A stretch of DNA of 64,000 nt from Bradyrhizobium lablabi (lineage in GTDB: Bacteria; Pseudomonadota; Alphaproteobacteria; Rhizobiales; Xanthobacteraceae). The notes under the pieces were generated by a model that worked only from the letters and a program-made list of their open reading frames with translations, did no database searches and had not been told where the DNA came from. Below are positions 54,665 to 63,394 of this stretch, piece after piece. Made by a program: the position numbers and the translations under genes. The stretch is from assembly GCF_001440475.1 (NCBI RefSeq), contig NZ_LLYB01000065.1:1-64000 (forward strand). The letters are read 5' to 3'. Within the stretch, counting starts at the first letter, position 1; every line of letters starts with the position of its first letter.

Positions 54665-54871
54665 TTACTTCGACGAAATCTTCACCCAGCCCTCATGGGC
54701 GCGCGTCGTCAGCTTGTCCCAGTCGGCCTTCGCCACATCCCAGTTGACGATGGTGCGATTGGCCTGCGCGATCTGGCCGCTGGCCACGCTCGACGTCTGC
54801 AAGGAATCGTAGATGTAGACGCCACCAACCAGCAGCAGCGCACCCAAAATCATTCCGACAAACGTCTGCAT
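54665..54871 (-). CDS. small membrane-anchored protein (68 aa)
   Basis: One N-terminal membrane helix (FVGMILGALLLVGGVYIYDS) followed by a polar helix with WDVAKADWDKLTTRAHEGW. GGAGGA stands 6 bases before the ATG at 54871 and fixes the start. No known family was recognised. It has a strong terminator downstream and an esterase gene just upstream on the same strand. Confidence 0.72.
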   Translation of the reverse strand: MQTFVGMILGALLLVGGVYIYDSLQTSSVASGQIAQANRTIVNWDVAKADWDKLTTRAHEGWVKISSK

Positions 54872-54922
54872 TGTAGTTCCTCCGTTGCGACTGATAACGC
54901 CGAACATGGAGGATGGTTCCAC

Positions 54923-55993
54923 TTACGCGCCGTTCAGCCATTGCAGCATTTCCGCGTTCATTTCGCGCGGATAGGTGTGGCTGAGATCGTCGAGTTCGCG
55001 GTAGGTGACGTCAGCGCCCGCGGCCGACAGCGCCTGGCTGGTCTGCCGCGCCACCTGCACCGGAAACATCCAGTCGAGCCGGCCATGCACGATATGAACG
55101 GGCAGGCCGCGCAGCCGGTCGGCGTCAGCCATTTCCGCCATCAACGGATGGAAGGTCGCCGACACCGGCGCGAGATGGGTGAACGGCGAGGCGCTCTCGA
55201 AACCAGAGACGTAGCAGAAGGTGCCGCCGTCGCTCATTCCGGTCAGCAACATCCGCTGCGGATCGACGTTCCAGCGTGCGCGCACCGATTCCAGGATGCG
55301 CATCAGGTTAGGCGTATCGGTGTCGTCGCCCTGCAGCGCCCAGGTGTTACCCGTGGCGGTCGGCGCGACCAGGATCGCGCCGCGGCTGCGGGCGTCGCGC
55401 AGCCAGCTCCACAAAAAGTTGCGGCCATTGCCGCTGCCGCCGTGCAGCGCCATCACCAGCGGCCAGGCGCGGTCGGGCGTGTAATACTCCGGCACATAGA
55501 GCGAGAAGCCGCCGCGGCTACCGGACTCGTTATGATGGTGAAAGATGCCGGTGTTCTCATGCGCCGGCGCCGCCAGCCGCGCCGCAAGCTCTGCGTCTCC
55601 CCGCAACGAGGGATCGATGAAGAACTCGTTTACCGGCGGCAACCTCGCCGACAGCGGGTAGAGCGCCTCCTGCGCGCGTGGGGCGTATCGAAGCGCGCGA
55701 AACAGGCTGACGAAATCGCCGTTGCCATTCTGGACGACGCGCAAGCCCGCGAACGCGGCCAGTGCGGCCAGGCTCGCTGCCTCCAGCGGGGCCTTGATGT
55801 CGGCGAACCCGTCGGGCCATTGCGCCAGCCGCGGCCGAACCGCGCGCAGATCGTCGTCCGGCTGTCCCGCCGCCACCATCACCCGGTCGAAATCCGGCGG
55901 GTTGAGGTAGCGCGCGACGAAAGCGAGGGCTTCGAGCGACTGCAGCAGCGGCGGCAGCACGGCCACGATGTCGTCCACCACGGCCTCACTCAT
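54923..55993 (-). CDS. alpha/beta hydrolase / esterase (PHB depolymerase-like)
   Basis: A 356-residue protein. The N-terminal 140 residues form a helical region without recognised motifs; the hydrolase domain follows with VMALHGGSGNGRNFLW (oxyanion loop), nucleophile LLTGMSDGGTFCYV, acid in HGRLDWMFPV and histidine in DDLSHTYPREM. The domain looks like phospholipase/carboxylesterase or PHB-depolymerase type. The substrate is unknown. The start is ATG at 55993; the previous gene on the strand ends 63 bases upstream. Confidence 0.8.
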   Translation of the reverse strand: MSEAVVDDIVAVLPPLLQSLEALAFVARYLNPPDFDRVMVAAGQPDDDLRAVRPRLAQWPDGFADIKAPLEAASLAALAAFAGLRVVQNGNGDFVSLFRALRYAPRAQEALYPLSARLPPVNEFFIDPSLRGDAELAARLAAPAHENTGIFHHHNESGSRGGFSLYVPEYYTPDRAWPLVMALHGGSGNGRNFLWSWLRDARSRGAILVAPTATGNTWALQGDDTDTPNLMRILESVRARWNVDPQRMLLTGMSDGGTFCYVSGFESASPFTHLAPVSATFHPLMAEMADADRLRGLPVHIVHGRLDWMFPVQVARQTSQALSAAGADVTYRELDDLSHTYPREMNAEMLQWLNGA

Positions 55994-56056
55994 CGGGCAC
56001 TCTCTGCGTTCAATGGAGTCTCTAACTCAATGCGGCCTTGGTTCAATGCAGCCTTT

Positions 56057-57028
56057 TCAGTGAAGCCTTGGCGCCTTCAACAGCTTGCCGCGGTCGGTTG
56101 AGCTCAGCACCACGTCGAAGGTGACGCCCTCATGATAGACCGTAAGCGGCACGTCGACGCCGGCATTTCCGAGCGACCAGAGCTTGCGATAGAAGCCGGT
56201 CTGGCTCGTGATCTTGTCGCCGTTCACCGCGAGGATGACATCACCGGTCTTCAGTTCGGCGCGCGCCGCCGGTCCCTTGCTGGCGATGCCGACCACCACG
56301 ACGCGGTTGTCGATTTCGGTGGTGTACATGCCGAGCCACGGCCGCGCCGGCTTGTTGACGCGGCCGAATTTCCTGATGTCGTCGAGCACCGGCTTGAGCA
56401 GATCAATCGGCACGATCATGTTGACATGCTCGGCCTTGCCCTCGCGCTCGCGTTCGAGCTGCAGCGAGCCGATCCCGATCAGTTCGCCGCGGTTCGAGAT
56501 CAGCCCGGTGCCGCCCCAGTTGGGGTGCGCGGGATGGGTGAAGATCGCCTCATCCAGCAGGTATTCCCAGTAGCCGGCAAATTCCTGCTTTGCCGCGATC
56601 TGGCTGGCAACCGAGCGTGTGCGTCCGCCGGCGCCGCCGACTACCACGCGGTCGCCGACTTGAGCAGCGGCGGAAGAACCGAGCGGCAAGGGATCGAGAT
56701 CGAGGTCGCCGAGCGCCTGCACCAGGCCGAAGCCAGATTCGAAATCGAAGCCGAGCGCGTGGCCCTCCACAACGCGGCCGTCGCCGCGATGCAGCCAGAC
56801 CGCCTCGGCCTCGGTGATCAGATAACCGATGGTCAACACCAGCCCGTCATCGATCAGCACGCCATTGCCGGCGCGTTCGGTGCCGAGCGTCTCCGCGCTG
56901 AACGCATCGGGCGGAATGATCGAATGCAGCCCGACCACCGACGACAGGGTTCTGTCGAGGTCGAAACCATAGTCGCCCGCGCGCGGCTGGTTTGCGGGCG
57001 GCACTCTCCATTCGGTCAAGGAAGGCAT
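56057..57028 (-). CDS. HtrA-fold pseudoprotease with PDZ domain
   Basis: A 323-residue protein with the trypsin-like HtrA layout followed by one PDZ domain (about 228-312, with GPAARAELKTGDVILAVNGD). Aligned to HtrA by eye, the catalytic His is Tyr69 (VLTIGYLITE), the Asp is Gly99 (DFESGFGLVQ) and the Ser is Trp171 (PNWGGTGLIS). All three catalytic residues are therefore lost, so it cannot be a normal protease. It may bind peptides or regulate. No signal peptide is seen, so it is probably cytoplasmic. The ATG at 57028 follows AGGAGA. Confidence 0.8.
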   Translation of the reverse strand: MPSLTEWRVPPANQPRAGDYGFDLDRTLSSVVGLHSIIPPDAFSAETLGTERAGNGVLIDDGLVLTIGYLITEAEAVWLHRGDGRVVEGHALGFDFESGFGLVQALGDLDLDPLPLGSSAAAQVGDRVVVGGAGGRTRSVASQIAAKQEFAGYWEYLLDEAIFTHPAHPNWGGTGLISNRGELIGIGSLQLEREREGKAEHVNMIVPIDLLKPVLDDIRKFGRVNKPARPWLGMYTTEIDNRVVVVGIASKGPAARAELKTGDVILAVNGDKITSQTGFYRKLWSLGNAGVDVPLTVYHEGVTFDVVLSSTDRGKLLKAPRLH

Positions 57029-57196
57029 GGATGGGTCTCCTGGCGAACCGGCAGGCTTTTCCGCGAGGTGCGGAAGCGCGGGAAATTTCATCATAATTCT
57101 ATGCTGCAAACGGCCGTCTTGAAAGTGTCCCCCAAAATGGCCGCGATGTGACCCATAAGAGGGCCAATTCGGAATTGTTCCAGCGGTAATCGAGGA

Positions 57197-58714
57197 TCAG
57201 TCCGCTTTGGCCCGTTCGCGTGCAGGCATGATCCGAAAGCTGCGATTTTCCCGCAGCCATTGCGCACGTTCGTCGCGCAACAGCGTACGCCGTACCTTGC
57301 CGGAATCGTCGCGCAGGCTGATCTGGACGGCCTCGAAACTTTCCGGATGCTTGTAGCGGCTGAGCCGGTCGGAGAGAAAATCTGCCATGCCGTCGGCGAC
57401 GCCTTGCGCTTCCGTGCCACGGTCGAGCTCGAGGATGGCATGGACGCGCTGTCCGAATTCCGGATCCGGCAGGCCGACGACGACGCAGGAGCGCACGTCG
57501 GGATACGCCGATACCGCAGCCTCGACCTCGGCCGGATAGATGTTGGCGCCGCCGCGCAGGATCATGTCGGCGAGCCGGTCACCGAGATAGAGATAACCCT
57601 CCGCATCCAGCCGTCCGATATCGCCGAGCGATTCCCAGCCGTCGGCGCGGCGCTTCGGCTCGGCGCCGAGATAGTGATAGGTCGAGCCGGCGCCGTCATT
57701 GGGCAGGAAATAGATCTCGCCGGTTTCGCCCGGCGCGACATCGTTGCCGTCCTCGCCGATGATCCTCAAGCGGCAGGTCTCGCCGATCTTGCCGACGGAG
57801 CCCTTGTGCGTCAGCCACTCGGTGCCGGAAATGATCGTGGCGCCCTGCCGCTCGGTGCCGCCATAGAGCTCGTAGATGCGCTCCGGCCCGAGCCACTCGA
57901 TCCATTTCTCCTTCAGCCACGGCGGCATCGGCGCCGCCATGTGGAACACGATCTGCAGGCTCGAGAGGTCGTAACTCTTACGCACCGCATCGGGCAGCGA
58001 CCAGATCCGGTGCATCATGGTCGGCACGAAATTCACCCATTGCACGCGGTTTCTCTCGATCAGCCGCAGCGTCTCCTCGGCGTCGAACTTGACGAGGCCG
58101 GTCACGCGGCCACCGTTGAACAGCGCGGTGTGCGAGACGATGAACGGCGCGTTGTGATAGAGCGGCCCCGGGTTGAGCAGCGAGGCGTCCTGCGGGATGC
58201 CGAGCGGGGACGGGAAGGTGGTTTCCACCACCGCCGGCATGTGATCGAGGATCACCTTGGGCCGCCCGGTCGAGCCGCCGCTGGTCATCGCCTTCCAGTA
58301 GCGTGCCACCGGATTGGTCACGGGCTCGTCCGAAAAACCTTCAGGCACGAAATCCGCCGGCAGCGAGTTCGGCGCGTTCCAGTCCGGCTGGCCGCCGACC
58401 ACCAGCGACGGCTTGAGAATATCGAGCACGGCCGCGGCCTCGCCGCGCGGCAGCCGCCAGGTCAGCGATGTCGGCGTCGCCCCGCATTTCCACACCGCAA
58501 AGGTGGTTTCGAAAAACACATTGCTGTTAGGCAAGCCAATGGCGACGAAATCCCCGGGCTTGACGCCTTTTGCTGCAAACGCCCGCGCGCGTCGGTTGGC
58601 GCTGCGCTCGAGTTGCTCCCAGGTAATTGCGTCGGCGCCGTGACTGACTGCGATGGTGTCTTTGGGTTTCCGTTCGGCATACCAGCGCGGCACGTCGGCG
58701 ATGGGAATGAGCAT
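57197..58714 (-). CDS. acyl-CoA synthetase / AMP-dependent ligase
   Basis: A 505-residue adenylate-forming enzyme that activates a carboxylic acid with ATP and couples it to CoA. It has the P-loop-like TSGGSTGRPK, the A5 region YELYGGTERQG, the A8 hinge GDRLADMILRGGANIYPAEV and the C-terminal lysine in DDSGKVRRTLLRDE. The acid substrate cannot be told. I chose the ATG at 58714, start of MLIPIADVPRWY, as the family begins there; the frame is open much further upstream without similarity. The LysR gene lies 124 bases upstream on the same strand. Confidence 0.88.
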   Translation of the reverse strand: MLIPIADVPRWYAERKPKDTIAVSHGADAITWEQLERSANRRARAFAAKGVKPGDFVAIGLPNSNVFFETTFAVWKCGATPTSLTWRLPRGEAAAVLDILKPSLVVGGQPDWNAPNSLPADFVPEGFSDEPVTNPVARYWKAMTSGGSTGRPKVILDHMPAVVETTFPSPLGIPQDASLLNPGPLYHNAPFIVSHTALFNGGRVTGLVKFDAEETLRLIERNRVQWVNFVPTMMHRIWSLPDAVRKSYDLSSLQIVFHMAAPMPPWLKEKWIEWLGPERIYELYGGTERQGATIISGTEWLTHKGSVGKIGETCRLRIIGEDGNDVAPGETGEIYFLPNDGAGSTYHYLGAEPKRRADGWESLGDIGRLDAEGYLYLGDRLADMILRGGANIYPAEVEAAVSAYPDVRSCVVVGLPDPEFGQRVHAILELDRGTEAQGVADGMADFLSDRLSRYKHPESFEAVQISLRDDSGKVRRTLLRDERAQWLRENRSFRIMPARERAKAD

Positions 58715-58838
58715 GGGGCGTATCCGTTGGGGCGTTGAGGCCGCTCTTGTGGTTGTGATGAGGCAGGAGCCTCTGGGCATCGTGACAGAATTGGATGGCT
58801 GAGTGAAGGCGCAGAATGCCTCCATGAATCGCGTGCCG

Positions 58839-59714
58839 TCATGTCCGGCCCAAACGCTCACCGAGAAATTCAATGAAGCGCTGCGTCTTCGCGGGCAATA
58901 GCCGGGTCTCGGTGATGGCATAGACGGAGATTGGAGAGGCCTGCCACTTCGGCAGCACGCGGCGTAACCGGCCTGAAGCCAGATCGTCGGCGACGATCGC
59001 TTCCGCGTGCAAGGCTATGCCGAGGTCGAGTGTCGCGAGACGGCGGATCATGCCGACGCTGTTGAGCGTGAAGCGGCCGCCCACCGCGATCTCGATCTTT
59101 TTCGTCCCGTCATCCAGCGTCCAGGTATTGGCTCGCGGCATGCACAGGCATTGGTGTTTCACCAGATCATCGGGCCTTTTCGGTTCGCCGAACAGTTCCA
59201 GATAGCGCGGCGAGGCGTAGAGAAAGCGCGCCAGGTGTGCGAGCCGGCGTGCGATCAGGTGGGAGTCCGCCAGTTCGCCCATGCGGATCGCTACGTCGAA
59301 CGGCTCGGCCACCAGGTCGACCCGGCGCGGCGTCAGGTCGAATTCGAAGCTGATGCCGGGATAGCGCTGCGCGAATTCGGCGACCAGCGGCGCGAGATAG
59401 ATGGTTCCGAAATCCACCGGCAGCGAGACGCGCAGGAGGCCGCTCGGCTGCGCCAGCATCTCGCCGAGTTGCTCATGCGCCAGCCGCGCTTCGTCGACGA
59501 TGCGCTTGCTGCGCTCGAAATAGAGCTGGCCGGCCTCGGTGAGTTCGATCCGGCGCGTGGTCCGGTGCAGCAGCCGGAGCCCGATCGCTTTCTCCAGCGC
59601 GCTGATCCTTCGCGACAGCGTCGAGTTCGGCATGCCGATGGTCTCCGCTGCCCGCCGGAAGCTGCGGACTTTCACCACCTCGACGAACAGGGCCATGTCG
59701 TTCAGCAGCGCCAT
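58839..59714 (-). CDS. LysR family transcriptional regulator
   Basis: A 291-residue LysR protein. The winged HTH reads MALFVEVVKVRSFRRAAETI, then STLSRRISALEKAIGLRLLH, followed by the substrate-binding domain. The last part has LGIALHAEAIVADDLASGRL, typical of this family. It is divergent from an SDR gene at 59823, with a perfect palindrome TCCATTAATGGA at 59724-59735 in the short spacer, its probable binding site. It likely controls the SDR gene. Confidence 0.9.
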   Translation of the reverse strand: MALLNDMALFVEVVKVRSFRRAAETIGMPNSTLSRRISALEKAIGLRLLHRTTRRIELTEAGQLYFERSKRIVDEARLAHEQLGEMLAQPSGLLRVSLPVDFGTIYLAPLVAEFAQRYPGISFEFDLTPRRVDLVAEPFDVAIRMGELADSHLIARRLAHLARFLYASPRYLELFGEPKRPDDLVKHQCLCMPRANTWTLDDGTKKIEIAVGGRFTLNSVGMIRRLATLDLGIALHAEAIVADDLASGRLRRVLPKWQASPISVYAITETRLLPAKTQRFIEFLGERLGRT

Positions 59715-59723
59715 CGCGATTGC

Positions 59724-59735
59724 TCCATTAATGGA
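59724..59735. promoter_or_regulatory. palindrome between LysR and SDR genes
   Basis: TCCATTAATGGA is a perfect 12-base palindrome, 10 bases from the LysR start and 88 from the SDR start. It does not fully fit the T-N11-A core of LysR boxes but is the only candidate site in the spacer. Confidence 0.45.
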
Positions 59736-59822
59736 TCAATATGTTCCAGTATGGCTACTTTATCCCACGAATGGCTCGCTCATCTACGGGGTGTTCACCC
59801 ATGAGACCTGATCGAGGAAGCC

Positions 59823-60692
59823 ATGAAGCGCGACAAGAATTTCACACGGAGCCGTGCCGACGCCGCACGCGCTGACTTCAGCGGATTGAAGGTTGCAATT
59901 GTCGGCGGAACGGGCGGCATCGGCCGCGCCTTCAGCCGATTGCTGGCCTCGCGCGGCGCCAGCGTCGTTGTCGTCGGCCAGAGCTTTCGCGATAGCGACG
60001 TGCCGGGCATCGAGTTCATCAAGGCTGACCTGAGCCTGATGCGCGAGGCCCAGCGCGTCGCCCATCTGTTACCCGCGGAGGGGCTCGACCTTGTCATTTT
60101 CACGACCGGGATCATGGCCGGGCCGACACGCGAAGTGACCGCGGAGAATATCGAGCGCGACATGGCTGTCAGCTATCTGAGCCGGCTGGCGATCGTGCGC
60201 GAGATCGGCCCGCGTCTCGGAAAGCGCCAGGCTGCAGGTCAGATGAAGCCGCGCGTCTTCATCATGGGCTTTCCCGGTAACGGCCAGGCTGGGAATCTCG
60301 ACGACCTCAATTCGGAGAAATCCTACGGCCGCTGGGCCGCGCATATGAACACCGTCGCCGGCAATGAGGCGCTCGTGCTCGACGGCGCTAAGCGCTACCC
60401 GAACGCGAACTTCTTCGGCCTGAATCCCGGCTTCATCAAGAGCAACATCCGCAGCAATCTGTTCGGCGGAAAGACGCTTCTGTATCGCTTCATCGAGTGG
60501 ATGACCGGCCTCGTGGCGTCCAGCGCGGAAGACTATGCCGAGCGCCTGGCGCCGCTCCTGGTCTCTCCGGATCTCGAAGCGCATAGCGGCGTGATGTTCG
60601 ACCGCAAGGGACAGGCGATCCTGCCGTCACCGGAACTGACGGACGGCAATTACGTGGCGGCTTTCATTGCCGCCTCGGAAGCATTGGTGTAG
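59823..60692 (+). CDS. short-chain dehydrogenase-like protein with altered active site
   Basis: A 289-residue Rossmann protein. The nucleotide-binding motif GLKVAIVGGTGGIGRAFSRL is intact (21-40). The usual catalytic Ser and the Tyr-x-x-x-Lys pair are not seen in their normal places; the corresponding segment reads AAHMNTVAGNEALV (172-185), with Met and Ala where Tyr and Lys are expected. It may bind NAD(P) without classical activity, or use other residues. It is divergent from LysR. Confidence 0.8.
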   Translation: MKRDKNFTRSRADAARADFSGLKVAIVGGTGGIGRAFSRLLASRGASVVVVGQSFRDSDVPGIEFIKADLSLMREAQRVAHLLPAEGLDLVIFTTGIMAGPTREVTAENIERDMAVSYLSRLAIVREIGPRLGKRQAAGQMKPRVFIMGFPGNGQAGNLDDLNSEKSYGRWAAHMNTVAGNEALVLDGAKRYPNANFFGLNPGFIKSNIRSNLFGGKTLLYRFIEWMTGLVASSAEDYAERLAPLLVSPDLEAHSGVMFDRKGQAILPSPELTDGNYVAAFIAASEALV

Positions 60693-60752
60693 CGGACGAA
60701 TCTTCGCATCGCATCCTAGCGATTGCTCTCTTCCAACCTCTGGAGAACCAAG

Positions 60753-61336
60753 ATGGGTTACGAAAGTTCAGTGCCGGGAATGCCGCAATGCTGCTGATCG
60801 ACCATCAGGTCGGCACCATGAGCTGGGTAAAATCCATTCCGCTCGATGAACTGAAGCGCAATACGCTGTTGCTGGCGAAAACGGCTGGGATTCTGAAGCT
60901 GCCGGTGGTGCTCACCTCCAGCATGGAGGATCACGCGCAGGGCCCGCTGCTCAGCGAACTCGGCCAGATATTGCCGGATGCGTTCGCCGCCCGCATCAAG
61001 CGCGTCGGCATCGTCAACGCGATGGACGATGAAAACTTCGCGGCTGCAGTCAGGGCTACCGGCCGCAAGAAGCTGGTCATCGCTGGTGTCACCAACGATG
61101 TCTGCACGGTGTTTCCGGCGCTCAGCCTGGTGCGCGAAGGTTTCGAGGTGCAGGTCGTCGCCGATGCCGGCGGCTCGCCAAGCCGAATCGGCGACGACAT
61201 GGCGTTGCGCCGGATGGAGCGCGGCGGTGTTACGCTAACGAGCACCAATCAACTGGTTGCAGAGCTTGTCGGCAATTGGACCACGCCGGAAAGCAGCCAA
61301 GTGGTGCAGGTGGTGATGGAGGCGTTGCAGGCCTGA
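60753..61336 (+). pseudogene. isochorismatase-like cysteine hydrolase, probable one-base frameshift near the start
   Basis: The body (from 60788) encodes AMLLIDHQVGTMSWVKS, then KLPVVLTSSMEDHAQGPLL and VIAGVTNDVCTVFPAL with the catalytic Cys, the YcaC-type isochorismatase hydrolase pattern. The strong start, ATG at 60753 with GGAGA seven bases before, opens MGYESSVPG in another frame and hits TGA at 60795-60797. Adding one base near 60777-60779 would join both parts into a normal N-terminus (SVPGNAAMLLIDHQ). So this is either a frameshifted gene, a sequence error, or a gene restarting at the ATG 60788, which overlaps the upstream stop. The body alone gives 182 residues. Confidence 0.65.
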
Positions 61337-61433
61337 GCAAGGCCGGCCGAGATTTGCGATCGAGCCCGGTTCCCAATAAAGATAAGCCAGCTAGCGTGCT
61401 GCTGTTCGGCCGAAACATCTTGGCCTGCTCTTA

Positions 61434-62486
61434 TCAGCTTCGCCATTCTTCATAGTCACGCTCGACCGCCCTTGCCGCGGCTTTGGCGGCGGCATTTAAC
61501 CAGCCGGGTGGCCGCTTTCGGAGGTCGTGCCGGATCGCGCGCGTGGTGGCCGAGCCGGCGGCATGAATAGACGCCAGATCGAATCCCATCGCCCGCAGCA
61601 GTCCGAGCCGGAGCATTGCGCCGGCATCGTCACCGAGCTCGATCTTGTGGGCATCGGCGGCGATGCGCCGGAGGATGAACTTGTCGCGAACACTGAGGAA
61701 TGGGTCCGGCGCGCGATAGCGGCCGTTCGCCAATTCGAGGAAATTCGACGTTCGGCTCTTCTTGCCGCTGGCCCAAACCCATGCCGATGGCACCAGCGCC
61801 TTGGCCTCACGCAACGCGTGGCCGCCGCGCCAATAGGCGACCGCAACGTAGCGCGGCCTGCCAAGGCCGCCACCGCCCTTGCGGCGCGAGCACAGCCGAA
61901 TCTTCTCCACGTCCTTTGGCAGGCTGGCGATCAGCGCCTCGGCGATCCTCGCCGGCGGCCTTGCCTTGGGATATTCGGAAACCTCCTTCCAGAATTTCTC
62001 CGGCCGGAGATCGGCACGTTCCGCATAGGGTCGCAGCCAGGTCTCGCCTTCGTACAGCAGCGCCGGCTGCGGGCCGTCGAGGCCCTCGCGATAACCCTTG
62101 AGTACGGCCTCTGCCGCAGCCCGATTGCTGAGCGCGAGATCGGGGGCGAGCCGGATGCTCGCCGCGAGGCGGACCAGGTCGAGCACATAAGGCATGACGG
62201 CGGCTTCGTCGAAATCGTTGACGCCCCGCACCAGGCGGCCGTCCGCATCGCGCCAGGTTCCGAAATTTTCCAGATGCAGATCGCCGACCGAGAGCACGGA
62301 CGGCGCATCCATCAACTCCGGACACCAGTCGCCGATCTTCCTCGCCCAGCGAAAATAGGTCGCGCGCAAGAATATGAAGGCGCTCTTCTTCATCCGCTGG
62401 TGCTTGTAATCGATATCCGCCTTGACGACGTCGCACTGCGTACCCAGCCAGGCTTCGAAGTCGTCATTATCCGTGCGGAAAGACAT
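61434..62486 (-). CDS. DUF2252 family protein
   Basis: A 350-residue protein. DUF2252 proteins resemble aminoglycoside-phosphotransferase-type kinases. SVLSVGDLHLENFGTW carries the catalytic-loop-like GDLHLEN and VRGVNDFDEAAVMPYVLDL the metal-binding DFDE, both in the usual order. A target is unknown. The ATG at 62486 (MSFRTDNDDFEAWL) follows GAGG with seven bases spacing; the frame continues nine codons upstream. It converges on the isochorismatase-like gene. Confidence 0.85.
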   Translation of the reverse strand: MSFRTDNDDFEAWLGTQCDVVKADIDYKHQRMKKSAFIFLRATYFRWARKIGDWCPELMDAPSVLSVGDLHLENFGTWRDADGRLVRGVNDFDEAAVMPYVLDLVRLAASIRLAPDLALSNRAAAEAVLKGYREGLDGPQPALLYEGETWLRPYAERADLRPEKFWKEVSEYPKARPPARIAEALIASLPKDVEKIRLCSRRKGGGGLGRPRYVAVAYWRGGHALREAKALVPSAWVWASGKKSRTSNFLELANGRYRAPDPFLSVRDKFILRRIAADAHKIELGDDAGAMLRLGLLRAMGFDLASIHAAGSATTRAIRHDLRKRPPGWLNAAAKAAARAVERDYEEWRS

Positions 62487-62642
62487 TGCAGGACCTCGCA
62501 GGTTCGCCGGCAATGACGTGATTGTGGCGGCTGCAAAATCCTATCTCAGGATGAATCGACTTGAAACCGCGCAGATCACGATTTCGCGGCGGCAAGCGGC
62601 TACACCGCTGCGCGCGCCGATCGGGGAAGCCAGGAGTATGGC

Positions 62643-63200
62643 TTACGGATCGAGCTCGGTGTCCCAGTACAAATAGTCGAGCCAGCTATCATGCAGATAG
62701 TTTGGCGGAAACAGCCGGCCGTTGCGGTGGAGCTGATGCACGGTCGGCGCGAACGGCGCTTGTCGCGGAAACATCTTGGCCTGCTGCGGCGTCAGGTTGC
62801 CCTTGCGCAGATTACACGGCGAGCAGGCTGCGACGACATTTTCCCAGGTGGTTTGACCACCTTTGCTGCGCGGGATGATGTGGTCGAAGGTCAGGTCGTC
62901 ATGCGCATGACAATACTGGCAGACGAAGCGGTCGCGCAGGAAGACGTTGAAGCGGGTGAAGGCGGGATGGGTGGTCGGCTTGACGAAGGATTTTAGCGAC
63001 ACCACGCTCGGGAGCTGCATCTCGAAGGTCGGGCTGTGTACGGCGCGGTCGTAATGCTCGACGATATTGACGCGTTCGAGGAACACCGCCTTGATCGCGT
63101 CCTGCCACGACCAGAGAGACAGCGGATAGTAGCTCAGCGGCCGGAAGTCCGCGTTCAGCACCAGTACCGGCCAACCGCCCTGCGAGACATGTGCGTTCAA
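62643..63200 (-). CDS. HNH endonuclease domain protein
   Basis: A 185-residue protein. The HNH/zinc core is CQYCHAHDDLTFDHIIPRSK followed by ENVVAACSPCNLRKGN, with two Cys-x-x-Cys pairs binding zinc and His of the ββα-metal motif. The N-terminal half (VLVLNADFRPLSYYPLSLWS) is the conserved extension of a chromosomal HNH family found widely in bacteria, not an intron-type homing nuclease. The start is TTG at 63200 with AGGAG seven bases upstream. The DNA target is unknown. Confidence 0.87.
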   Translation of the reverse strand: MNAHVSQGGWPVLVLNADFRPLSYYPLSLWSWQDAIKAVFLERVNIVEHYDRAVHSPTFEMQLPSVVSLKSFVKPTTHPAFTRFNVFLRDRFVCQYCHAHDDLTFDHIIPRSKGGQTTWENVVAACSPCNLRKGNLTPQQAKMFPRQAPFAPTVHQLHRNGRLFPPNYLHDSWLDYLYWDTELDP

Positions 63201-63315
63201 GTAACGCTCCTGACCCCCATGTTAGCTGCGAAGCAGCATGCGCCCTGCATACTACAGGCAGCGTGACGGGATTGTGAAGAGCGTTCCGGGACTTATCCGA
63301 AGCTGTCACCGTTCC

Positions 63316-63335
63316 GCCCCGATTTGCATCGGGGC
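63316..63335. other. hairpin in the HNH-ClC divergent spacer
   Basis: GCCCCGAT-TTGC-ATCGGGGC, a perfect 8-bp stem with a 4-base loop, 60 bases before the ClC start. There is no T run. The spacer 63201-63394 holds no other recognised feature. Confidence 0.4.
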
Positions 63336-63394
63336 CGAGAAGACCGCTAAATCGTGACCCAACGGGCAATGTTCAGCGCTGGCGGACCCCAGGA

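Noticed and set aside
61412-62785. An 18-base identical sequence, GAAACATCTTGGCCTGCT, in the 61337-61433 spacer and inside the HNH gene
   Set aside because: No similarity extends beyond the 18 bases, and one such match in 64 kb of biased composition is not surprising. It gives no support for an att site or duplication.
62643-63200. HNH gene as a homing endonuclease or restriction system
   Set aside because: No methyltransferase, intron or intein context. The protein matches a conserved stand-alone chromosomal HNH family.
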